From contig NZ_FNAJ01000016.1 in the NCBI RefSeq assembly GCF_900101905.1, positions 1 through 64,000 of the forward strand: a DNA stretch of 64,000 nucleotides, given 5' to 3'. This document shows, piece by piece, positions 14,813-23,900 of the stretch. Both the position numbers and the translations under genes were made by a program. Every line of letters starts with the position of its first letter. Within the stretch, counting starts at the first letter, position 1. Under the pieces are notes generated by a model. That model was not told the DNA's origin. It saw only the letters and a program-made list of their open reading frames with translations, and did not search any database. Origin of the DNA: Myxococcus virescens (GTDB taxonomy: Bacteria; Myxococcota; Myxococcia; Myxococcales; Myxococcaceae).

Positions 14813-16750
14813 TCAGTACATCAGGAACGTGTCAGCGTAGGTGCCGCCGCCTGGATGGATGGCGATGAAGTCCGCCTTGCCGTCGCCGCTGAAGTCGCCC
14901 GGCAGGAAACGCGTGGCCGCATCCGCCCAGTAGTCAGCCGTGAAGCCGCCGGACGCCACTTGCCGGATGGTGCCGTCACCGTTCGAAAGGAAGGTGTTGG
15001 CATAGGTACCGCCGCCTGGATGGATGGCGATGAAGTCCACCTTGCCGTCGCCGTTGAAGTCCCCCGGCAGGAAGCGCGTGGCCGCTTCCGCCCAGTAGCC
15101 GGCAGAGAACCCGCCGGACGCCACCTTCCTGAAGGTGCCATTAGCGTTCGAGAGGAACGTGTCAGCGTAGGTGCCACCGCGCGGATGGATGGCGATGAAG
15201 TCCACCTTACCGTCGCCGTTGAAGTCGCCCGGCAGGAAACGCGTGGACGCATCCGCCCAGTAGTCAGCCGTGAAGCCACCGGACGCCACTTGCCGAATGG
15301 TGCCGTCACCGTTCGAGAGGAAGGTGTTGGCATAGGTACCGCCGCGCGGATGGATGGCGATGAAGTCCGCCTTGCCGTCGCCGTTGAAGTCGCCCGGCAG
15401 GAAGCGCGTGGCAGCATCCGCCCAATAGCCGGCAGAGAACCCGCCGGACGCCACCTTCCTGAAGGTGCCATTACCATTCGAGAGGAAGGTGTCAGCGTAG
15501 GTACCGCTGCGTGGATGGATGGCGATGAAGTCCGCCTTGCCGTCGCCGTTGAAGTCGCCCGGCAGGAACTGCGTGGACGCATCCGCCCAGTAGTCAGCAG
15601 TGAACCCGCCGGACGCCACTTGCCGGATGGTGCCGTCACCGTTCGAAAGGAAGGTGTTGGCATAGGTACCGCCGCGCGGATGGATGGCGATGAAGTCCGC
15701 CTTGCCGTCGCCGTTGAAGTCACCCGGCAGGAAGCGCGTGGCAGCATCCGCTGAATAGCCGGTAGAGAACCCACCAGAAGCCACCTTCCTGATGGTGCCG
15801 TCACCGTTCGAAAGGAAGGTGTCAGCGTAGGTACCGCTGCGTGGATGGATGGCGATGAAGTCCATCTTGCCGTCGCCGTTGAAATCCCCCGGCAGGAACT
15901 GCGTGGACGCGTCCGCCCAGTAGTCAGCAGAGAACCCGCCGGCTGCCACCTTCCTTACAGCTCCAGGACCGGTCGGGAGGCGCGGATAGAGGTAATTCAG
16001 CGCGGTGATGTCGGAGGCGGTCCACTCGCCGATGTCGGGCGTGAGGCCGCAGGAGTTCATCAGCGACCCGCCGACCGTCGCCGTGTTCGGCGTGTTGGGG
16101 ATGTGGATGGCGCCCACACCCGCCTCTCCTTCGTTACCGCCATCACCGCAGCTGATGTTGCGATTGTAGTAATCCGAGTGGCGGAAGCCGATCGCATGAC
16201 CCAGTTCATGGGTGATCACGTGCTCGTTCACTTCCACGCTGTAGCTGTTGAAGCCAGTGCCAATGAGAATTTTCCCATAGGGCAGGCCGCCCGACGGGAA
16301 GCCTGCCTGAGCGCCGCTGCCGGACACCGCCTGCGCGGTGATGGTCGCCGTACAGCCGCTGGCCGGGCCGCGCGCGAAGGTGATCCGCAGACCCCGCTCA
16401 TTGTAGTTGATGATGGCCTGATCCAACCCCCTGCTCAGGTTGGTATAGGTATTGAATTCGGCGGTGGGGTTGACGCAGATCTTCGTCACACCCGTGCCGA
16501 CGAGGTTGGTCGTGCGGTACTGCTCTGCGCTCCCCTCGGGGGCCTGGAGCATCTCGCGGGACGCGTCCAGCGTCACGTGGGCGTCGCGGCCCACGTACAC
16601 AGCACCGTCGACGACCAGGATGTCGTCGGCCGGAAAGCCGGCTTCGATGAGGTTGGAGATGATCTCCTGGCTCTCCACCGTCGGTTCGGTGCCACAACCC
16701 ACCATCACTGCGCCACAAGTCATAACGACAACGGATGCCTTCTTGAACAT
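14813..16750 (-). CDS. M57-like secreted metallopeptidase with seven FG-GAP/VCBS-type repeats
   Basis: 645 residues from ATG at 16750 (AAGGGA 5 bases upstream; the longer frame to 16819 has no good start). MFKKASVVVMTCGAVMVGCG is a lipoprotein-type signal. The catalytic domain carries HELGHAIGFRH (zinc ligands His181, His185, His191; Glu182), followed by SDYYNRNISCGD and a Met-turn candidate (GGSLMNSCG). This fits the dual-action HEIGH/M57 peptidases known from myxobacteria. The C-terminal 380 residues are seven 55-residue repeats built around FLPGDFNGDGKxDFIAIHP, with Ca-binding DxNxDGxxD loops of FG-GAP/VCBS type, forming a likely beta-propeller for surface binding. The repeats alternate between two near-identical versions, indicating recent 330-bp duplications. 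Confidence 0.85.
   Translation of the reverse strand: MFKKASVVVMTCGAVMVGCGTEPTVESQEIISNLIEAGFPADDILVVDGAVYVGRDAHVTLDASREMLQAPEGSAEQYRTTNLVGTGVTKICVNPTAEFNTYTNLSRGLDQAIINYNERGLRITFARGPASGCTATITAQAVSGSGAQAGFPSGGLPYGKILIGTGFNSYSVEVNEHVITHELGHAIGFRHSDYYNRNISCGDGGNEGEAGVGAIHIPNTPNTATVGGSLMNSCGLTPDIGEWTASDITALNYLYPRLPTGPGAVRKVAAGGFSADYWADASTQFLPGDFNGDGKMDFIAIHPRSGTYADTFLSNGDGTIRKVASGGFSTGYSADAATRFLPGDFNGDGKADFIAIHPRGGTYANTFLSNGDGTIRQVASGGFTADYWADASTQFLPGDFNGDGKADFIAIHPRSGTYADTFLSNGNGTFRKVASGGFSAGYWADAATRFLPGDFNGDGKADFIAIHPRGGTYANTFLSNGDGTIRQVASGGFTADYWADASTRFLPGDFNGDGKVDFIAIHPRGGTYADTFLSNANGTFRKVASGGFSAGYWAEAATRFLPGDFNGDGKVDFIAIHPGGGTYANTFLSNGDGTIRQVASGGFTADYWADAATRFLPGDFSGDGKADFIAIHPGGGTYADTFLMY
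14851..15990 (-). repeat. Seven tandem 165-bp coding repeats
   Basis: The same bases (a GGATGGATGGCGATGAAG core) recur at 14851, 15016, 15181, 15346, 15511, 15676 and 15841, exactly 165 apart. Alternate units are more alike than neighbours, giving a 330-bp higher-order period. They encode the FG-GAP/VCBS units of the metallopeptidase. Confidence 0.9.
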
Positions 16751-16900
16751 GGGGGTCCCTTGGACATTCAATGACAGAGGTGCGCCGTCCACCTGGGGAT
16801 TCCAAGGTCGACCGCACAACTCTCAATCAGAATACCCAAAGGGAAATCAGGAATTCACAAAAACCGCACAATTCACGATATCCGCGAATGCGGCAATCTT

Positions 16901-16922
16901 CACCTCTGGTGTACTAGAGGTG
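16901..16922. terminator. Hairpin after the CIS cargo partner gene
   Basis: CACCTCT and AGAGGTG form a 7-bp stem with an 8-base loop just past the stop of the minus-strand gene at 16926. No T-run follows, so it is only a possible terminator or processing signal. Confidence 0.3.
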
Positions 16923-16925
16923 AGC

Positions 16926-17942
16926 TCAGAAGACATTCGCGAGCCTGCGAACCTCCGCGGCCAGCTCCGGGTACTTCTCTCGCCCCAGGAACAGCTTGCG
17001 TCCCACGACGAATGCTGGGCGGATGGGCGGAATGGCGCAGGTCGTCACCATGGCCTGGTCGCTCTGAACCTTTTCCATGATGTCTGGCGCGGATGCACGC
17101 GCCAGAACCGCGTCGGGGTCCACCGGCAAGTCCCTCACGACCTCCCGAGTGACACGCGCCCCCACGTCGTTCTGCCAGCGATAGATCTTCTCGATGACCT
17201 CCCAGAAGCGTTCGGGGAGCGCTTCTCGGAGTGCCTCCGCGAACCCCGCGGCGAACACGCTCCCCGCCCGGTACCCCGTGATGCCATGAACCCACCGGAA
17301 CCGAACGGCACTCCGGGCATCACCCAGCGCATCCATCAAGGGCTTCTCGCCCCCCGCCCACCAACCATAGACGAGGTCCCCCAGCTCGATGACCTCCACC
17401 CTCCCCTCACCTCGCGAAGGAACCTCGTCGCGGGGGAGCACGGGCGCTGGAAGCTGAACCTCGGGCTCGCGGCCCAACACCCGCTCCAGGCCGAAGCGCG
17501 CAAGCGCCATGTCCGTCCGCAGGCCATTCCCTCCCATGGAGAGCTGCTGCTCCAGGAGAATCTTCGGATCGAAGCGTCGATCTCCTTCGTGCCGAAGCAA
17601 CAATGCCCCCATCCCCTGAACCCATCGCTCAAACGCGGTTTCAGGCGCCTCGCCTTTCGCCACATCGCTGCTCAGGGCCTCGTTCAGTTGCTCCACGACC
17701 TGCTTCGCCTCGGCCCCCAGGAGCTTTGCATCCAGGGAGGAATGCAGCCGCAAGGTCGCGAGCAAGGACGGCATGTCGCGAATCGCGGCCAATCCCGTGA
17801 GGAACACGCGCGGTGAGCCCGCCATCCGGGGCGGCGTGTACAGCCGGGCGAGCCGATGCGCGATGAGGAACTCGATTCCCAGGTCGCGGATGCACCGTGC
17901 GAACACGGGGTGTCGTGGGGGCTCGTTCGGGTCCTGGGTCAT
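16926..17942 (-). CDS. Hypothetical protein coupled to the giant CIS cargo (candidate immunity or chaperone)
   Basis: 338 residues, soluble, no signal or membrane segment. No family is recognised. It is rich in Arg and Leu with aromatic patches (GDLVYGWWAGGEKPLMDALG, ARSAVRFRWVHGITGYRAGS, ERFWEVIEKIYRWQNDVGAR). Its ATG overlaps the stop of the upstream 2701-residue gene (ATGA), so translation is coupled and the two proteins should be made in proportion. For a toxin-like cargo this position suggests a cognate immunity protein or loading chaperone. The role is inferred from arrangement; the size is larger than most immunity proteins. Confidence 0.75.
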   Translation of the reverse strand: MTQDPNEPPRHPVFARCIRDLGIEFLIAHRLARLYTPPRMAGSPRVFLTGLAAIRDMPSLLATLRLHSSLDAKLLGAEAKQVVEQLNEALSSDVAKGEAPETAFERWVQGMGALLLRHEGDRRFDPKILLEQQLSMGGNGLRTDMALARFGLERVLGREPEVQLPAPVLPRDEVPSRGEGRVEVIELGDLVYGWWAGGEKPLMDALGDARSAVRFRWVHGITGYRAGSVFAAGFAEALREALPERFWEVIEKIYRWQNDVGARVTREVVRDLPVDPDAVLARASAPDIMEKVQSDQAMVTTCAIPPIRPAFVVGRKLFLGREKYPELAAEVRRLANVF

Positions 17943-20900
17943 TGCAGGATGAGGCGGAGGTAGGGGGACAGGGCCTGTCGAAAAGCACCATCGTCAACTT
18001 CGATGCCGGTCGCAGGCGCTGGCGCCTGCAGGCCGTAGCGGCGCGCCAGTTCTTCCAGCACGAGCATACGCTCGCCGCTCGTCCGCGTGGCCAGCACGAT
18101 GGCGTCTTCCATCTGCTTGCGCAGGTTCCCGGCGTCCGCAATCGGACGGCCGCCCATGCGAGACGCGAATCCTTCAAGGACCACCCGGACGGCTTGAGGG
18201 TACGTCAAGGACTCGGTCGCCAGCAGGTAGGCCAGCTCCAGACGCGGATTGGTCAAGTGCATGCCTGCGTTGTCCGTGTTCACGGAAACGCGAAGTGCGG
18301 GTTCGTCCTGCAGCATACGCGCCACGGGATGTGCCGACCATGGGTCGAGCCCGCTCAGCAACACGTTCGACGTCGGGTTGATTTCGATCACCACGCCGAG
18401 GTTGACGGCCTGGCCCAGGAGTTGTCTCCGTTTCTGCTCCATCGCCAGGAGCGCCTCCACCGTGTAGCGCTCCTTCCCGCGAACCCACACACCCTTTCGC
18501 TCCTTGAACCCCAGGCTTGTCATCAGTCTGGAGTTGACGCGCACCGGGTGCCCCGGGTCGACGAAGGAGGTACCGAGAATCACACCATGGCCGACGCGAT
18601 CGGACCCGTAATCGAGAACGAGACGCACGTCTTCCAGCAGCGAACTCAGCGAAACCTGCCCCCGCACCTGCTCGCCCGCATGGACGGTGATCCCCAACAA
18701 GCCCCGGAAGCCATCCCGCGGCGCAAGGTAGTTCGTTTGATGCTCAACCCCGACGTGCGTGATGGCGTCGCGCATCACCCGATTCCAGACGCCCAGTTCA
18801 CGTGCGCCCAGGGTCCCATCCTGAATGGCTTGGGCCAGTCTGTCCGCGACCACCAGGGGTGGTGTGTTCGCCGGAAGACCGAGACGTTGGACGAGGAAAT
18901 GGAAGCGGAGGTCCGAACTGGACTCAAGGAATTGCTGAACACCGTCTCGCAGCCCTTCGTTGCCTTCGAGCAGTCCCACCAGTTGCTGACGATTGTACTG
19001 ATGGACCTCCAGGAAGGGGTTGAGATAGGCATCTCTCAGTCCCACCGTGTCCTTTCCGATGCCCCCGGATTCCAGCCCGCTCAGATCGAATCCGAGAACG
19101 TAGGCCAGCTCGCCATCGCGAATTCGGCGCATGATCTCCGGGATGAAGTTCGGATCCGCAGCGTAGTTCTTCACCTGCGTGACAATGAGGCCCTGAACAA
19201 AATCCGCTCCAGATTGCCTCATGGCCTCGAACCATGCTTCGACATGATCGGAGAGTCCCTGGCGCAGCTCGAGCATCGACACGCCGTGCTCGTGAAGGTC
19301 GCTTGCCGCCATCGTGAGGAGCTCGAGGCCCGATTTCCTTCCGAGCAGGAATCGCTTCTGCCGGACGAACTCAGCGAAGAAAGGCGTGAGCAAGGGCTTC
19401 ATCGTGGCATCGGTCATGGGCATCGAGACAACGTCCTCGATGTGCTCGATCAGCTTCTCACGCAACACGTGAAGGATCGCCGCATCCTCGGGCTTCGGCT
19501 CAACGAGCGAGGAGCGGTAGGCCTCGTCGTACTCCTTGAGGGCGGCCCGCGCGTCTTCCTGGGACTGTGTGAAGCGAGCACGATCCTCTTTGGAGATGCG
19601 ACGCCTCCCCTCACGCCCGGAAAGCAGGTCGTTGACGGCCTTGATCCACCGATTGAGTTCCCCGCGAGCGCTTTCGGGGTTCGCCGTATCACCAATGAGT
19701 GCCTCCATGTACCGGACGATGTGTTCCGCCTCGAGCATGCCCCCCAAGTGGAGGTGGGTCTCCGCCAGCGGCAGCAGCCCTGGTGACGCCAGATCCCTCG
19801 CATCGCGCCCGCCCAGCAAGCGAAGGAGGATGTCCGCCAATCTCTGGGTGCGCTCCACGCTGACTTCATTCGCCGCAAGGGCCGTCTCCCCACGCGGCAT
19901 CACCAACGTGCGGAAGAACTCCGGATTCATCGCCACGTAGGCCTCGACCAGAGGTCCTCGTTCCCGAAGAATCTGCCGCAGCTCGGGGGGCATTTCCGCG
20001 AGGCGAGCAGCAACCGTCGCCTCATTTGGCACCGTCGCCGCGACGAAGCCGACACCCGGCTCCAGGCTCATCGCCCGGACGTTCGCGGCATGTGTCTCCA
20101 CCTGCAGCCGCAACGTCTCGATTTCGAACGCGATGCGAGTCCGGACGTCAGGGTCCGTGGCCAACCGAAGCGCCTGCGCCCGCTCCTGGATGATTCGCGG
20201 GAGCTTCTCCAGCTCGAGCCTGGCCTCCCACGCGATGGTGCCCGGCCTCGCTCCCGGATTGGCTCCGAACCACTGCCGGACCTGTGCCAGCAACCGCTGC
20301 ACGGAGCCGCTCAAGCCCTGGAGCTGACGCATGGAACGCGCCGTCCGCACATGCATGTGGATGTCCACGGCCCGTGCCTGTGGCCCCACCTCGAGCCACA
20401 CGCCGACGATGACGTCCTTGTGTGACACGTAATGCACCTGCACCGAGCCTCCCGTGAGCTTCGGATTGACGTGGACGGGAACCCGGTCACGCAGGTCTCG
20501 TGGCAGGGAGAGCGACGGGTCCTTCGCGCGCCCCGCGGTGCCGGGCTCCACCAGCTCCACCAGACGCGCGGCTTGCTCGCGCACCGCGGCCGGATTCGCG
20601 CCCTCGCGCACCACCAGGTGCACCTGGCCATCACGAATGACCACTGCGGCCTCCGCCGTGAGGCTGCCCTGCAAGCGCGCCATCTCCGAGGCTGACACCG
20701 ACGTCACCGGAACCTCACGAGCGAGTGCCCGCGCGTCCTCCGGGAGCCCCTCCTCCATCTGCGTCCGCACCGCCTCCAGGGCCTTCGCCGTGCGCGACAC
20801 CTCTGAATGTGCCTCACCGCTGCGGCGGCCCACGTCGGCGTCGAAGTCAGCCGACGTGCGGCCTGGATGCATCTGCTGGTACTCGGCGAGCCGCGCGGCG

Positions 20901-23900
20901 CGCTCCCCTTCGAGCATCTGGTTGAAGTCGGCCTCCGTCCGGCCTCGGTCCTCCGCCAGGAACTCCTCCAGGTGCAGCCGTCGTTGTTCATTCACCAGCG
21001 CCAGGAAGTCCTGCTCCGAGCTGCCCGGGTTGCGACGCTGGAACTCGCGAAGCGCCGCCTCGTGGGACTCCGGAGAGGTCAGCAGATGCTCGTGCGACAA
21101 AACGTCCGGGGCACTTCCAAGCCGGGGGCCACGAGCAAACCGCCAGGCCGCGCCGCCCACATGGCTCACCGAGGCGTGCCCGGCACTCATGGCGAGCCCC
21201 AGGGCCAGCCCGTGCCCCATCTGCTCCGAGGTGCCACGCACGATGTTCACCAGCGGGTTGCCATGCTCCCAGGCCTGGTCGTTCGCCACGTTGGCGATGA
21301 CGGCGGAGGGCAGCGACTGCACCGCGTTCTCCATCGTCTGCGCGATGCCGTGTGCGGCGAGCTGGCTGAGCCGCCCGCCTTGCAACATGCGCTCGAGCAT
21401 GGCGATGGAACGGGTCGCCTGCGTCAGCCGCCCGGTGCTCCCCACGAAGAGCTGCCGCAGCGACATCGACAGTCGCTGTGCCGCCCCCCGCATGCCAGCG
21501 CGCGTCACCACCGGCGCCGCGACGGCACGGCCAATCTGGCTGATGCCCAGCAGGCGATTGCCGAACCCCGCTGTCAGCCCCCCGACCAGGGCATCCACCA
21601 GCCCCAGCCCCAGGTCCATGAGGATTTCCTCGTGGCCGTACTGGTTTCCCAGCAACAACCACCGCGTCCCCATGGAGGCGGCCGTGCTCGCCATGGACGC
21701 GATGATGGCCAGGGCAATGGCGGCGGAGGCCCCGCCGGTGAAGATCGCTCCCACTCCCCCGACAATCAGCGCCACGGTGATTCCCACCACGTTGGCGATG
21801 CTGTCGGTCATCTCCGCCACCGCGGCGCGGTGGTCCTCCACGGCCGTCCGCACCGCATCGGCGTGGAAGTCGAAGTCGCCCAGCAGCCGTGCCCGCTCCT
21901 CCGGAGAGACGTCCGCGTCGTACATGCGGTCGGAGAGAGCCTCCAGTTGGGCCAGGCGTATCTGCATGAGCGCCTGCTCCGGGCCCGCGATTCCCTGCGA
22001 GGGTTCCTCCAGGGCCATGCGTGCACGCTCGATACGGACCCGGTCCTCGATCGTCTCCGGGGCCCCCATGAGCGCGATGCGCATGTCCATGTCATCGGAG
22101 CCGCTCAGCTCACTGGCCGCGCGACTGTCGAGCGTCTCGCCCGGATTCTCCCGGGCCCACTGCGCCCGCATCTCCTCGAGCTCTGCACGGGAGGCACCCT
22201 CGATGGCTCGACGAGCCCCCTGCTCATCCGTGCCCGCGCCACGCACCGAGAAGTCGAAGCGCTGGTAACGGGTGAGGTATCCGCCCTGACGCAGGAGTGT
22301 CCGCGCGCGCTCGCCGTCCACACCACTGGTGGATTCATCGAGCGCCGTTGCCAGCGACTCGCTGTACGTGCCGGCGTATCGCTGGCTCAAGGCGGTCATG
22401 TTCCCGTCAGCGAGGGCTCGCGCCTCCACCTCCAGTTCCGCCTCGATCTGACGCTCGACGAGCTGCTGCCTCCGCCAGCGCTCGGCAGGCGTCCAGCGTT
22501 GGCCGGTTTGCTGCCTGAATTCGGCCTCCTCCAGGTCGAGCAGCGCCATGAGGGCACGGCGCCGCTCGGGTGCCATGTCCCTCCGGACTGCCTCCAGCGC
22601 TCGGTCGTACTGCGACTCGAGGACCCGGTTCATCTCCGTATCGGAGGCGTAGAACGTGCTCTGACGCTCGATGGCGAGGCGTGCCGCATCCGCGCCAGTC
22701 TGGTCGTTGCTTGCCAGCGACAGCACCAGGTCGCGGTTGGGCCCGCTGAAGCGCGTGGCGAGGTCCTCCTCCAGCGAGCCTCCGATGTGGCCGTACGACG
22801 ACAGCCCTCCGTAGGCATTGCTGATGGCCTGGACGCGACGGGTGACCTCCGCCTCGAACTTGTCTTTGGACCAGTCCGCGCTGCCGGGCACCTCCGTGAC
22901 ATCCCTGCGGACCTGCTCGTAGATGGCGGCAACCTCGTCACGAGCCCCCGCCTCGAACGAGGTGCCATAGGTGAGGTTGAACGCGTTGGCCCACGAGAAG
23001 CCGTGCACCTGCTGATTGATGGCGATGGCGTCCGCCGTCGCGGTGTCGCTGCGAAGCAGGGCGTCGGCGCGATCGGCATCGTGCGTGGTGAACGTGGCCC
23101 AGTCGTCCAGTTCCTCCCGCAGCGCGGCGTGGAGATCCTGGTGATACATCTCCCGGTACAACCGGGAGATTTGCTCGACCTCCTCCGGAGTCTTGTTCCG
23201 GAGGATCTGCATGATGGTCGCTTCGTCCGTCCCCGCGCCGGTCCCCAAACCGGCTTCCTTCATCGCCGTGTAGAGCGCGGCGGCGTCCGCTCTGTTCCGG
23301 TCTCCCGCCAGCAACGCGCGTGCGCGCTGGTATTCGGCCCCGGACAACTCGCTCTTGCTGTCTTTTTCGAGGTCCAGTCCGTAGGTCTGCCGATAGCACT
23401 TGCGCAGCGCCAGGGCCTCGAGAGGCCCCAGCCCCGTCATGGCTCGGAAGGCGCGGGCCTCGTCCGTCCCGATGCCCGTAATCCCCCCGTGGTAGGCGCG
23501 ATAGATTTCGTCCGCCCGATGCGAGGCATCGAATTGAGTGTTCCCCGCGGCGCGGGCCACGTCGGCGAACACCGTCCAGGGCAGGTCGGAATCCGTGAAC
23601 AAGTCCCGGATGCCACTCTCCAGTGAATCCTTGCGCTGGTTGAAGATGCGCGCCCGCATGCCCGCGGCCACGGCGCCAATCGGATCACTCGCCCCCTCCG
23701 CCGGGTCCGGATTGAAGTAGGCGTGGACGAGAGCCTGCTCCTCCGCGGACAACGCGTTGGCGGCAAGCAGCGCCTGTTCAGAAATCCCCGCGGAGGCCGC
23801 ACGCTGAACCCGATCGAGCATCGCCAGGTCGCCCGCGACGGCCTGGACCGTCTCCTGGTTTTGCAGCGCCTCCCAGGCCTCGGCGTTGGCGCGAGTCTGG

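Noticed and set aside
14851-15990. CRISPR array
   Set aside because: The regular 165-bp repeats have no spacers and encode protein repeats in an open frame.
20807-23626. 939-residue plus-strand frame inside the giant cargo gene
   Set aside because: Shadow of the minus-strand giant gene, whose annexin-like repeats are on the other strand.
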